A stretch of 64,000 nt of DNA from Aphrophora alni (Eukaryota; Arthropoda; Insecta; Hemiptera; Aphrophoridae), in the NCBI GenBank assembly GCA_963513935.1, contig OY740768.1, forward strand, positions 69,056,231 to 69,120,230, given 5' to 3'. The notes beneath the pieces are model-generated. The model saw only the letters and a program-made list of their open reading frames with translations. It searched no databases and was not told where the DNA came from. Positions 35,192 through 47,800 of this stretch are shown here, piece by piece. Every line of letters begins with the position of its first letter. The stretch's first letter is position 1. Both the position numbers and the translations under genes were made by a program.

Positions 35192-36054
35192 TTATTATAA
35201 TTACTTCAAACCGAGAAGAGACCGCCCTCCATAGAGAAGATGGTGAAGGTCATATGGTGAACTGTGGGGTTGACTCAATATCTGGAACAAATAGATATCT
35301 TGCAAAAAGCTACATGTTTATGTATAGTCTGAGAACAATTTATACTGTTTTATAAAAATAATAACAGGTTTATATTTGAAAAACACGTGAGACAAAAATA
35401 TTTAAAAAAAAAGCTAACGTACCTTATAGGTTTCGTAATATGTATTTATAAAAAATTAGAATAGTATATGATATGTAGACAAATTCTCTTGTATATCTTT
35501 TCTTTTTTTTACATATGTAATAAGTATTATTTTATTTATTTTCGACATCCTTACAAAAAGTAAATAACCATAAAATTATTATAACATGCAGAATCGATAT
35601 ACTTTATTTATTGAGCCAATTCAAAAAACGTACAACACAAATAACCAATTAAGCAATAGAATTTCAAGTTCGATAGATTCCATAGCCTTTGTCAATATAT
35701 TTTAGTTTCCTTTTGAACTATTTTCTAATTACATAAAATAATTAAATTACATTAACTGATTATAAAGTAATTTGTGTGAAGCTCAAACACATTCCTTTCA
35801 AAAGGGAGCATTTTTTTTTTATATTAATGGTGATAAAGATCTTTCAAGCAAAAGAAAAGAGCGAAGTCGTGTAAGAATCAGGATACTATTTGTTGTAAAC
35901 ACATTAAGTTTCAAGGTTTTCCAAACACATTAAACACCTGGTGTGAGCCATATTGACCAATGGTGAAGGCGGATTTATCTAGAAAATAATTATCGTGAAC
36001 CAGCTGGAAAACTTTGGCGATAATAATGACATATTTGTTGTAGATACAAAGACT

Positions 36055-36738
36055 AGGGAAGCAGAAGCATTTGGAGGTTTATTCACACTCTGTCGTTTTT
36101 GAACACAAAATGAACTTGTTGCTGTTCAAATTACATAAAAAGGATTTGAACAATATTGTAGAACAAAAAAATATCAAAAATGTAAAATTTTCCTTACAGT
36201 TGTATTAGGCGTCAGAACGAAAATAGATATTGGCTTAATTTTATATTAATTTTTCGTATTTTATTAAATCAACATTATAAAACTGATATTTGGATATTAA
36301 CTGATTTTAATAACACTCATAACTTTTAGGGTTTTTAAATCGCAAAGTTTGAATTAAATTAGGGAACGCAGCTTTACCTAAACAATTGGCTTTAACTATA
36401 TAATTGGCCATATTAATTTAGAAAATGACCTCATATTTTCTATTTAATATTTTATACACGGCTTCTAATTAAAATAATAAATAAATAAAATTGGTGTAAA
36501 ATGTTGATATGGAATTTGTGGGGAGGGGGGAGGTCAAGAGATCGTTTTAAAAACATCATAACATCGTTTCAAATGTTAGAAATGTAGTACTGTAATTAGA
36601 TTTATCTTAATCTCAGGTAGATTTTGTTATTTCATGTTTTTGAATTAGAAGCTTTATTTATTTATACCTAAAAATTGTGGATTTTCAACTGATATACAAA
36701 AACTGATAACTTTTCTCTTAAAACACTTGTATATTTTA
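36055..36738 (+). repeat. Segmental duplication, copy A
   Basis: It aligns with 37682-38730. Shared blocks are GCAGAANCATTTGGAGGTTT, TTTTCGTATTTTATTAAATC, CTGATATTTGGATATTAACT, AGCTTTACCTAAACAATTGG and ATCATAACATCGTTTCAAAT. Copy B carries extra blocks (around 38000 and 38180-38440) absent here. No coding content is shared. Confidence 0.85.
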
Positions 36739-36739
36739 G

Positions 36740-36740
<1 letters not shown>

Positions 36741-36789
<49 letters not shown>
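36741..36789 (+). repeat. (AC)24 microsatellite
   Basis: An uninterrupted AC run of 49 bases, followed by a short TA run and a GA run at 36806. Confidence 0.97.
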
Positions 36790-36791
<2 letters not shown>

Positions 36792-37681
36792 ATATATGTA
36801 TTAAAGAGAGAGAGAGAAAGTTTTATGATGAGCCAAAAAATCAATATAGGTTTTTCTAGGAAATATCGTGTTGAGGCCTGCTGAATAATAAAAAAAGGCT
36901 TTATCTTTGTATTTCATGCCAAGATTTACAACAACCCAAACGACTGGGCCGGTTTTGATAAAATTTAGTAAATTAATTAATTATTCCTAACAATATTTCT
37001 TTCGTCCCTTTTTTATTTCTTTAATATGTAAAAATTTTATGAAATCTGGCAAAAACTCAAATTGTCATTTTCTCAAAATCACTATTGCTGGATCCAGGCA
37101 AAACGTATGGTATCTTCTAAAAATAACATTTAAGGCGTTATTTCTAAAAATAACATGGGCTGGTAAAAGAAAGAAGCCCATGTAGCTGTAATAAAAAACC
37201 TATATTTTGTAATTAACTCTACTAATATCGTCGATATTGATTGATTACCTGATTGAAGAGTAAATAAAACAACTTCAAGCAAATACGAAGATGTGTTTGA
37301 CAATAACTATGAAAGTTTATTTAAACTCTATTTAAATCTATATGGACCCCCCTTCCCCACATCAACACCTTTAAAAGTACATGGAGAAAAAAAGTCTAAT
37401 ATTTTATAGTCATTTTATTCAAGCCATCTAAAAAATGGTCATTTTATTTTCTTACGTAGTTTTAGAATGGCGTAAAAAACTGCAGTTTATTTATTCTTGA
37501 CATCAAATACAAATCAAATACCAACATTCAAAATTAAAAGCCTAATAATTTGAGAACCCTCAAGACCTTCCGTCATTATTTTGAGAACTCGTTAATTATT
37601 TTTTGTAGGACCTGATTTTCTCAAAAGAGACTTGGTTGGCCCAGGAATTGGACTTGGCTCTTTCTTTGATACCTCAGCATT

Positions 37682-38730
37682 AGGGGAGCAGAATCATTTG
37701 GAGGTTTACTCACACCCTGTGGCTTTTAAAGATAGAACTTGAAGAAAACCCGTTATTATTAATTAATTAGTTTGACCCGTTGCCTAGTTTGACATTTCTG
37801 TTGTTTTAAATAAAAAAACTTAGCCTAAATATTGCTGTTCAAATAACATAAAAAGGATTTGAACGAATAATAAGTAAATAGTTTAGAATTAAAATATATC
37901 AAAAATGTAAAATTAGGAGTCAGAGTGAAAATTGACATTGGCTCAATTAATTTTTCGTATTTTATTAAATCAACATTAATTTTATAATTTGGAATGCAAA
38001 GTTTGACATTATTCGTAGATAACAGTTGTCCGGGTCTTCCAGTATTTTATAAAAAAACTGATATTTGGATATTAACTGATTTTAGTAAAACTCATAACTT
38101 TTAGGGTTTTTAAAACGCAAAGTTTGAATTTAACAGCAGCTTTACCTAAACAATTGGCTTTAACTATAATTGGCCATATTAATATTACACCTTGCTGGAC
38201 TCCACGGGAAGTTTTATTTTAATGATATTTTTGTAAAAACATGCAACCATTATGAAAATGCGGACACTTACATTATTAGGCCTATTATAACTTCACTTAT
38301 TATAAACATGTAATTAGTAAAACTTTAAAGTATAAAATAGTTTTAAAATTATTAAAAAAAATAGAATTAGTACATTATCTAATAACTTTTTTTAATCATA
38401 TTGTTTAGTGTTATTTTTAAATTGACCCCAAACTTTCATAAACGGAAATTTTTTACATTGCTTCTAATTAAAACAATTGAAGGAATAAAATTGGTTTAAA
38501 ATTTTGATACGGAATTTGTGGGGAGAGGGGGTCAAGAGTTTGTTTAAAAAACATCATAACATCGTTTCAAATGTTAGAAATGTAATAGTTAGATTTATCT
38601 TAATCTCAGGTAGATTTTATTTCAAGTTATTAAATTAGTAGCTTATTAATGGATCTAGGCCTATAAATTGTGGATTTTCAACAAACAAACAAAAACTGGA
38701 AATATTTTCTCTATAAAGGTTGTACATTTC
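37682..38730 (+). repeat. Segmental duplication, copy B
   Basis: The second copy of 36055-36738, about 1.6 kb downstream in the same orientation and longer by internal insertions. The degree of divergence suggests an old duplication. Confidence 0.85.
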
Positions 38731-38788
38731 AAAAGACTGAATAATATAATATTATTTTAAAATTTATTTTTTTATTAAGTTCAATATA

Positions 38789-39292
38789 CAAGGTGTTAAA
38801 AAAACCCTTTTATATATTTAAACATTCTATAGAAATGACTACATACGAATTTTGTGGTAATAATGGCAAAATTTCATGGTTCTAGTTCGAAAAATTGCAA
38901 AAACTCAATTAAAAATAATGGAATCGTAATAATTTATGCACCACTATTTAGGAGATCAAATTAAGCATTTTTTTTTGCATCTTGTAAATATTTTGTAAAA
39001 TTTACGGATTTTGAAATATTTAGATTTAGAAATTTTAAATGGCCGCCATTTTGAATTTGTACAAAGTATAAACTTGATATTCCATACCAAATGGGTCTTA
39101 GATGTAATACATGTACCAAGATTGAAGTTGATATCTTCAGAGGTTTCTAAGATATAACTTAATAAGTAAAAAACATACGGATAGATAGACGGAAAACTAA
39201 ACGTTTTAGGACATACCTTCATTTGTACATTTTTCTTCCTATTTGTTTGAGGAATCATATCTCAAAGTCCTGAAAGGTTTTTAAACACCCTG
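38789..39292. mobile_element. Mariner-type MITE, 504 bp
   Basis: The left end CAAGGTGTTAAAAAAACCC and the inverted right end CAGGGTGTTTAAAAACC form an imperfect terminal repeat, flanked by TA at 38787-38788 and 39293-39294. The interior has no transposase. TA duplication and CAGGGTGTT ends fit Tc1/mariner MITEs. Confidence 0.75.
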
Positions 39293-39299
39293 TATATAT

Positions 39300-40770
39300 A
39301 AATTTGAAAATTTTGACTGTATGCACTCCTTCATAGCTCTCAGTTTTAGGTAAACATCGTGTTAGTCATTTTTAAAGCATTAAACATTAAAATATGAAAA
39401 GCTATTATGTAAATATTTGAAATGTCGTAAACAGGTATTTTTCTGACAACTGGAACTTTGGAACAGACATAACATTTATACCAAACAAAATTATATAAAA
39501 TAAGTTTAAGCATTTAAGAAATCAAAAGCTTAACTATAACGTAATAATATACTTACAAAATTAATTTATAATATTTTTTAAATAAATATATAACAAATGA
39601 ACAACTGAACTGATATTTATTAAAATTGACATTGTGATAGTTTTCTTTACTGCTTTTTTTAATATCTTACCATTTTGGTGTAGTAAAAACAGTGAAATAT
39701 CAAATAATATTTTTGTTTAATAGTACATTATTTTATATTTGATTTTATTGTTATTATTATTATTATTATTAATTTGTTGTTTTAACGTTTATGTTTAAAC
39801 CGTACCCAAAAATATCAGCTATATTTGAGAGGTGCCATTTATTAATATCTTCAAATCTGAAACCTATTAGAGTAGTTTGAAAACGAGAGTTAATTTGTTT
39901 TTAAAATTTAACCCTATTTTTAAATTCTACAAAATTTTCATGAAACACTGACAATTGACTCTTCAAACACTATTTAAAATTAAATACACTTTGCTTTATA
40001 AAAACTGCAGATTGACTTACTGTTTGTTTTCCACATATAGTTATTTCTTCCCGATGGAGAGCGATTTCGTCCCGGTGGAGACAACAAAACTTCACCAGAC
40101 CAGGAAGAGATCGCTCACCACAGAGAAGAGAAAGCGTAATATCACAACAACACACGATGAACTAAACACCCTAATGATTCAGGGTTGTGTTCTATATATA
40201 GGTAAATATATGGTGGGGTGAGAATGGTTGACCAATGGGGAAGAGGTTTAGGCTATTTACAAACATAACTGTTGTGTAAAGGTAATAGTATGAAACACAC
40301 AAAAATAATGAACGCTGTGATTATTAAATCATTTAAAACAAAAGGTAAATTTATTGAATTAAATGTTATAACATATTTATTTTCACATATAGGCCTATTG
40401 TTATGGTTTATGTTGGAATGGCTCTTGCTGGGGACAACCAAATACTCTGATTTTTGGAAAGTATATAAATCTGAGTACATTAATAAGATCTTCATTGTAC
40501 TATTATAACTTCTAGTACCTCCTCTATACTCCGTCACCAACTCATCCAAATATCCCTCCTCCTTCTCTTCTATTTTGGTAATGTATGTCTCCTTCATTTT
40601 GAATCTGTTATCAAAATACTTCGTCAGAACTCGTTAATTTACTTCCGTAACATATGTACTATAAATTAAATAAGGTATAGTATTGAAGAAAAATGTGTAC
40701 CTTTCTGGTGTCGTAATGAAAGAAAAAGTGAGTTTTGAAATGCAGTTTCGTCTCCTAATACATTGTCTAT
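39300..40770. other. AT-rich stretch, no gene recognised
   Basis: It contains a short TTA run near 39755, the second 31-bp core repeat, and small frames without recognisable products. Confidence 0.5.
40052..40082 (+). repeat. 31-bp core repeat, copy 2
   Basis: Identical to 35161-35191. It sits in an open frame (39955-40221) that reads MESDFVPVETTKLHQ and a basic tail. The composition of that stretch is more exon-like than its surroundings, but no splice sites or family support a gene. Confidence 0.8.
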
Positions 40771-40774
40771 ACCT

Positions 40775-41003
40775 TAGCAGCAACATTGTAGCAACAGGTT
40801 AAACACAAAATCGGCCATGTTGTAAAACAAAAGGAGCCTCTTCTAGAACAATTGTGGCTATGATGAAGCACGAACGCAGCTATGTTGTAACACTTTAGAG
40901 TCATCGTTGTGGCACAATAGTGGTCCTGTTGCAGCATGATAACTTCTATGTTGCAGCACAATAGCTGTCTCGTTGCAGCATGACAACAATCACTATCTAA
41001 CAT
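40775..41003 (+). repeat. Degenerate 22-bp monomers, left edge of the satellite
   Basis: Words of the form TTGTAGCA, TTGTAACAC, TTGTGGCACAATAG and TTGCAGCATGA recur at irregular ~22-base spacing. The inner half already resembles the 188-bp unit but diverges from it. Confidence 0.8.
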
Positions 41004-42695
41004 AATTGTTGTAATAAGAAGCAGCTATATTGTAACACGACGTAGCCACATTGTAGCACGATATCGACATCGTTGTGACACAATAGCGACCAAGTTGTAG
41101 CACGATAGCGGTCATGTTGAAACATGATAACTTCTATGTTGCAGCACAATAGCTGTCTTGTTGCAGCATGACAACAATCACATTCTAACATAATTGTTGT
41201 AATAAGAAGCAGCTATATTGTAACACGACGTAGCCACATTGTAGCACGATATCGACATCGTTGTGACACAATAGCGACCAAGTTGTAGCACGATAGCGGT
41301 CATGTTGAAACATGATAACTTCTATGTTGCAGCACAATAGCTGTCTTGTTGCAGCATGACAACAATCACTATCTAACATAATTGTTGTAATAAGAAGCAG
41401 CTATATTGTAACACGACGTAGCCACATTGTAGCACGATATCGACATCGTTGTGACACAATAGCGACCAAGTTGTAGCACGATAGCGGTCATGTTGAAACA
41501 TGATAACTTCTATGTTGCAGCACAATAGCTGTCTAGTTGCAGCATGACAACAATCACTATCTAACATAATTGTTGTAATAAGAAGCAGCTATATTGTAAC
41601 ACGACGTAGCCACATTGTAGCACGATATCGACATCGTTGTGACACAATAGCGACCAAGTTGTAGCACGATAGCGGTCATGTTGAAACATGATAACTTCTA
41701 TGTTGCAGCACAATAGCTGTCTTGTTGCAGCATGACAACAATCACATTCTAACATAATTGTTGTAATAAGAAGCAGCTATATTGTAACACGACGTAGCCA
41801 CATTGTAGCACGATATCGACATCGTTGTGACACAATAGCGACCAAGTTGTAGCACGATAGCGGTCATGTTGAAACATGATAACTTCTATGTTGCAGCACA
41901 ATAGCTGTCTAGTTGCAGCATGACAACAATCACTATCTAACATAATTGTTGTAATAAGAAGCAGCTATATTGTAACACGACGTAGCCACATTGTAGCACG
42001 ATATCGACATCGTTGTGACACAATAGCGACCAAGTTGTAGCACGATAGCGGTCATGTTGAAACATGATAACTTCTATGTTGCAGCACAATAGCTGTCTAG
42101 TTGCAGCATGACAACAATCACTATCTAACATAATTGTTGTAATAAGAAGCAGCTATATTGTAACACGACGTAGCCACATTGTAGCACGATATCGACATCG
42201 TTGTGACACAATAGCGACCAAGTTGTAGCACGATAGCGGTCATGTTGAAACATGATAACTTCTATGTTGCAGCACAATAGCTGTCTAGTTGCAGCATGAC
42301 AACAATCACTATCTAACATAATTGTTGTAATAAGAAGCAGCTATATTGTAACACGACGTAGCCACATTGTAGCACGATATCGACATCGTTGTGACACAAT
42401 AGCGACCAAGTTGTAGCACGATAGCGGTCATGTTGAAACATGATAACTTCTATGTTGCAGCACAATAGCTGTCTAGTTGCAGCATGACAACAATCACTAT
42501 CTAACATAATTGTTGTAACAAGAAGCAGCTATATTGTAACACGACGTAGCCACATTGTAGCACGATATCGACATCGTTGTGGCACAATAGCGACCAAGTT
42601 GTAGCACGATAGCGGTCATGTTGAAACATGATAACTTCTATGTTGCAGCACAATAGCTGTCTAGTTGCAGCATGACAACAATCACTATCTAACAT
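41004..42695 (+). repeat. 188-bp satellite, nine units in a higher-order array
   Basis: AATTGTTGTAATAAGAAGCA recurs at 41004, 41192, 41380, 41568, 41756, 41944 and 42132, and the series continues with one C variant near 42520; the period is exactly 188. Each unit is itself built of ~22-base monomers starting TTGTAACACG, TTGTAGCACG, TTGTGACACA, TTGTAGCACG, TTGAAACATG, TTGCAGCACA and TTGCAGCATG, plus a longer irregular monomer. Unit variants CACATTCTAAC and CACTATCTAAC, and GTCTTG and GTCTAG, show that units expanded in blocks. The recurring 64-codon minus-strand frame is a by-product of the repeat. Confidence 0.97.
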
Positions 42696-43010
42696 AATTG
42701 TTGTAATAAGAAGCAGCTATATTGTAACACGACGTAGCCACATTGTAGCACGATATCGACATCGTTGTGACACAATAGCGACCAAGTTGTATCACTATTA
42801 TAGTAGTCCTGTTGAAGCATGATAACGTCTATGTTGCATAACAATAGCTGTCTCGTTGCAGCATGACAACAATCACTAACACAAGTTCATTTGCAGCTAT
42901 TTTGCACCAAAATGTCGACTAAGTTATATCAATATAGTTGCTTTGTAATACCTCTAAAAGGATATACATGTAACACCATACTGACCATGGTCTAGCAAGA
43001 TAACGACCGT
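42696..43010 (+). repeat. Diverged last unit and degenerate monomers, right edge
   Basis: The first half of this unit matches the array; from ~42790 it diverges (TTGTATCACTATTATAG). Isolated monomer-like words such as TTTGCACCA, TTGTAATACC and GTCTAGCAAGATAACG continue to ~43010. Confidence 0.8.
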
Positions 43011-43019
43011 GGGGTAATC

Positions 43020-43865
43020 CATTAAATATTCGTAGACGAGGGTCTGGGGTGGGGGGGGGAAGCTGGCCCCTTAAGTAGGTGGAGAAAAGGCTTAGACAAA
43101 TTAAGCTTACAAAACCTCAACCACATAAAATAAGGTTATTTAATGTTCCTTTGTGTATAACGTATACATTATTGTTATATAGTCTGATTTTATTATTACT
43201 ATACTTATCCTAACCTATTATTTGATGTTGTTTATACTGATGACCGACGGTACTTGATAGAATTCCATGTTATACAAATAAAACACTAAAAAATTCTTTA
43301 ATTAAATTCTACAATTTATTGGTCTAGCCGACCATGGTTTCGCCAGTTACGGGATTGACGAGGCTTATACAAAGACTGTCTTTACTTTATTTAGAATAAT
43401 AAATTGCGACATTTCAAAATGTCTTTAATTTTAAATAGACTTTACTTGTTTGTTTTAGTAGTTTCACCTAAAACTCGTTCAATCCAAATTTGATTTTTCA
43501 GATTTTATTTCAGCTTGGAATGACATAACTTCGACTTTTAATGATAAGATAACGAAATAGCTATGTCATCTTACAAAGAATAACATTTTAAACTGGAATT
43601 AGCAGAAACATTTAATATTCCGTACAACATCAATTATAGGTAACGAATGAAAGCCGCTTTATATTTTCGTAATTTAGAGTTCGAGTTTCATTAAATTGTG
43701 AATGTTTTGGTTTTGTATGAACGGGCTGGGCAAGTAACATGGTGGTCCTCACAATGTTGTTAATTGTAGTTTAATTAATAGGCCTACATATCACCTAAAA
43801 ATGAGGATTTAACATTAATCTCTTCTATGCTATTAAAATTTCACATTTGGATTATTTCCTCAGTG
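43020..43865. other. Intergenic stretch, nothing recognised
   Basis: AT-rich sequence with a G-rich run at 43050. No coding frame or element end was found. Confidence 0.5.
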
Positions 43866-43868
43866 GGC

Positions 43869-44020
43869 CACTTATAGTGAGTAAGGTTCTAGCTTTATCC
43901 TACAACTTGCTTCATGTAGTCTTGGGTTAGATCCCTCTCTTTCATTTTTACTATCAGGTATCTCTTGTTTAGAGTATTCGATGGCTAGGTACCTTTATTT
44001 TATACCCTCTTATATAAAGC
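43869..44020 (+). repeat. Dispersed repeat DR-A, copy 2
   Basis: Begins CACTTATAGTGAGTA and shares TTCATGTAGTCTTGGGTTAG, ATCCCTCTCTTTCAT, TATCAGGTATCTCTTG and GAGTATTCGATGGCTAGG with the family, then trails into TTTATTTTATACCC. Confidence 0.85.
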
Positions 44021-44029
44021 ATTGACAAC

Positions 44030-47000
44030 CGAGAGAATTGTTTCGCCTTTATACAATAAAGTGACTTTGTGGAGACGCTGGTCTTTATATTTGTAAACCA
44101 TTAAAACAAATTTATTAAGTAAGGGTGAAATTGGAGTTACGATGTGTCATTCGGGCACATTCAAATGAAAATTAATTAAAATCTGTTTCCTTTTTAAATT
44201 GTTAAAATGTACTTTCAGTTACCTTTATTTTACCCCCCCCCCCCCCACATGTATTTTCAGAATTTAAACGATAATTATTCAATTCATTCGTGCCCTGATC
44301 GACAAATAAAAAACTTTTCAATATTTAATTTGATCTCACTCCCGATTCTATATTTTTATAAGGACTGTTACATTTATAAGAGTTAAGATTTATGTTTATA
44401 CATACATATATGCATACACAATTCTTATGGACATTACAAGTCATAAAGACCCATTTAAATAGAAAATATTTAATAAACGATGTAAAACCTAATACTCTGT
44501 TGTTGGTGAATAGTTGACAAATTCAAGCTTATAATTAGATAAACTATGATTTTTAGTGCTCTTATAATAATTATTGTTCTCTAATTCTTCTTTACGTTGT
44601 TGAAAGATTGAAATTCAATTAGGTCTGTTAAATATTTGAAGTTAGTTTGGTAATTTTGATAAACGTAGTCAATTAATATGCTAATTATTATATTGTTTTT
44701 AATTTATGAGTTCTTTTAAAGTTATTACCAAGAGAGATTTGTTTGAATACAAAATATTCTACTTCCGATTCTGATGAAACCTTTCATTCAATATTATTGG
44801 TGTCCTTAATAAATGATGGTTAAATTCGCTTAAAAATGATTTGGCAGAGACATAAAGAACACATCACTGTCAATTAGTTTCTACAAAATCGAAATGATGA
44901 CAAAAATACTAGCTGATGATAATAAAACTCAGTTCAATCATGTTTCAAATTACTGATACTGAACTTGAATAATCTGTTAGTTTAAAAGGTCTCGGAAGTG
45001 AGGGAGAATGGTGTCAAAATGTCGTAGAACTTTATCGATTTTTTTGGCGAGAGTATTTTTTATTGTTTGATATTATTATTATTATTATTTTGTGGGTATA
45101 AAAGTATTATAATACATTAATTTTTTTAACATTACTTAACTTCTAATTTTTTAACCTTGTCCTTGAGAATGGTCTCAATATGTTCAAACACAAAATTTTA
45201 TCACCCCCCCCCCCCTCTCGTTGGTTGCGTAGCACGTACAAATGACAGACGGACACCATTCTTTTCCATTAACATTAACAAACCACTCTGACAAAAATTT
45301 AACACAACACAACTGTAAAAGATAAATTGTACTTGGCCCCCACTAATCTGCCTATTGTTATCTTTGTTAGATAACGCAGGCACACAGTCGAGTTCAGACC
45401 ACATGAGTTTGTTTATTATTAGGCCTCAATAACACCTACTTCCGTTATAAGATAATAATTAGTAGTATTGCGACATATTGTTACATAAATATTGTCATAA
45501 ATAGAAAATAGAATTGTCGTGACATTAAAAAAAAAAGAAAAACCGTGTATAAATTAAATTTCGTGCTCATTTCCTCATACACACATTCTCAAAACCAAAC
45601 TGTAAGCAAGCAACTGCATACGTCACCATCTGATCAAACAAATGTTGACTCTGAAGAAATTGATCAAAAGTAAAAATGAACCATTTACACCGAATGTTGT
45701 TTCAAAATGGATTCAAGCGTTATCGATCAAATTTTGCTGCAGTATGCAGTAATTACCTATAAGAAAATTAGAGTTTATTATTAAATTTTTAAACACAGAA
45801 ATCAACCCAACGACGTTCAGGGAGCATTAATTTTTTTGTTATTAGTTAGTCACTACCATAATTTATTTTAACTTGAGCTGTGTGCTTTGGTTTAGATTAA
45901 ACATGTTTACCTAAACTTAATGTAACTAGACTAACCACATCGTGAACCCTCACTCTTGCATCTCTCGGTATATTTTAGTAGATGGAAACAAACTTTTTTT
46001 TTTTGGGTCCCTATTGTTTGAACCAAATTTATTCAAATTTAGAACTAAATCTGAGAAAATATTCAATTTTCAATTTTGACATCTGCTCTTATGGCAAACA
46101 TCCCATATTTTGAGTTATTCGAATATTTTAAAATGTCTAAAGATACGCCCACTCTCCAAGCTATTCAAAATCTGTCAAACTGTTTGGGGTGGTTCATGCA
46201 CACACAGACAGACTTTACTAAAAATCACAAACGGATATGTAAAAAAAATTTAATACCTGTTACTTTCCTCACTACAAAACTTTCTCTATAGGCTACTTGA
46301 TATATCACTGTATTATATTAAAGTATTGATTTATTGTGCTCAATGTAGTTATAGACACATGTAAGTTACTCAGTGCTGCTTTTAGATTTGTTTATTAAAC
46401 AATTAAAAACCCCACTATTGGTATTATAGATCTGAAGACATTTAAAAAATTTATAGTTCAGTTATCCTAGATATAAAATCACTGTATTTTTCGTTAAAAA
46501 GCAAAATATCTTTTAAAGTAAATATTTGGGATAAAATATTTCACTATTTTGAAACTGTTTTATATAAAATTAGAATGTACACAGGCTAAATAATCCTATA
46601 CAAGCATATATACATAATTTGGAGTCGGTATCTAAACCTTTTATTGATCTAAAAAATATAGATACAGACGGACGGACCCCAAATTAACTATTTCCAAACA
46701 TGTGTTCATTGTTTATTTAGACTATCTGAATCGATTTGAAATCAAAAATATAGGTAACCATAAAGACATTTTCAATTAGTTAATTTTAAGTAAATATGAA
46801 CTTTTAATGAAGAATTTTTTACCATAATTTTATTTCCAACAAAACATTAAGACATTTTAAGTAATTTGTATCTTTAATGGTTATAGAGATAGTAATGGTG
46901 GTCAACTTAATAAAACCCCCTATTTAACCACATCACCCCCCTCCCCTCTACAATATTTCGTTGTTGATCGAAAACGAAATAAGATTGTTAATTCAAGATT

Positions 47001-47060
47001 GGTAAACTTATTTCGAATAAAAAGTTTTAATATTTAGTGGATTGATTGTGTTCATTTTAT
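44030..47060. other. Intergenic region, nothing recognised
   Basis: About 3 kb of AT-rich DNA with C-homopolymers at 44233-44246 (14 C) and 45204-45215 (12 C). Short frames at 45201-45404 and 46076-46291 have no recognisable products. Confidence 0.5.
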
Positions 47061-47065
47061 TATAG

Positions 47066-47316
47066 AAGAACAACCGGTAGTTGTATAGAATACTCAAACT
47101 GGAATCTCGGTCAATTAGCTTTATACGAACCGAATTGACCACGTCGACAGATGCATCAGCAAGCGGAGAGGCAGTTTTTACGCCAAGCGACGCGCAAATT
47201 CGGCTAGCAGAAATTCCGCTTATCAAACTATACGGACAGAACCCCACCCGAAAACAAAAGCGCGCCAGGTGGCTCTATGGAGAATCTAGAATCAAAACAA
47301 ACCAAATTGAGATATT
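47066..47316 (+). other. Candidate exon upstream of the MADF fragment
   Basis: The sequence follows TTTATTATAG and ends at ACAA/GTAAGG, both good splice signals, and is markedly richer in CpG than its surroundings. The open frame from 47081 reads TSTDASASGEAVFTPSDAQI and later KQKRARWLYGE. The frame is closed by TAG at 47078, so if it is an exon it carries a lesion. An antisense frame is also open here. The family is not recognised. Confidence 0.3.
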
Positions 47317-47389
47317 TACAAGTAAGGATATACATTATTAAACTATTATTGTTTTAATTATGTTCGACACTGAACGTTTTATTGTAGAA

Positions 47390-47512
47390 GTAGAAGAACG
47401 ACCAGCCCTTTACGACGTGAGTTGTAAGGAATATAGTAATAAAATTATTAAATCACAACGTTGGCTTGAGGTTTGCAAGGCAATGGACGGGGATTGGGAT
47501 AAAAGTGGGTGA
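47390..47512 (+). pseudogene. MADF-domain fragment
   Basis: After TTTTATTGTAG (a good acceptor) the frame reads VEERPALYDVSCKEYSNKII, then RWLEVCKAM and DGDWDKSG before a stop. RP.LYD....Y....K...W.EV is the first half of a MADF (Myb/SANT-like) DNA-binding domain, which in Harbinger elements is supplied by the accessory protein that brings the transposase to the DNA. The domain is cut after its second helix. Confidence 0.65.
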
Positions 47513-47670
47513 GTTGACCATCGCCTTTCCTTCTCCGTAAACATAACATCTTGCAAACAACTCAATAAATGTATTGCACCAACACAAGCGATAACTATCT
47601 CATCCATTTTGGTACGGAATAAACTATAAAAAGATGTTATAATGTCACAACAAGCATTTCGTCGGTCCAA
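47500..47670 (-). pseudogene. PIF/Harbinger transposase N-terminal fragment
   Basis: From an ATG at 47670 the minus strand reads MDEIVIACVGAIHLLSCLQD and then KERRWSTHPLL, the characteristic basic/aromatic RRWW.HP block that opens Harbinger nucleases. After Leu57 the frame runs into the antisense of the MADF fragment and similarity ends. The DDE catalytic domain is absent, so the element cannot make its own transposase. Confidence 0.65.
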
Positions 47671-47800
47671 AAAAAAACGCTCGTATAGTTACGCATCCCG
47701 AAATTCAGGCCGAAATATTATGCTCGTATAGTCTACGAAATTTTGGCGGGGATTACCCTGACGTTTCGGTCGCGTTTTTTCTGCCCGTATAGTATGGCCC

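Larger units (their letters stand above)
47066..47800 (+). mobile_element. Internally deleted PIF/Harbinger element
   Basis: The right end, read inward on the minus strand, starts GGGCCATACTATACGGGCAG and is followed outside by TTA (47801-47803), the known Harbinger target triplet. Inside lie a MADF-domain fragment on the plus strand and the first ~57 codons of a Harbinger transposase on the minus strand. These are the two proteins such elements encode, and here they run head-on into each other near 47505. The missing halves of both genes imply one internal deletion. No left terminal repeat was found, so the left limit is only where coding-like sequence begins. Confidence 0.65.

Noticed and set aside
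40997..42695. Series of identical 64-aa Cys-rich minus-strand frames
   Set aside because: They recur because the 188-bp satellite unit recurs. The unit length is not a multiple of three and no start or splice context supports translation.
41004..42695. Regularly spaced repeats resembling a CRISPR array
   Set aside because: The units are contiguous tandem repeats without unique spacers, and the window is animal DNA.
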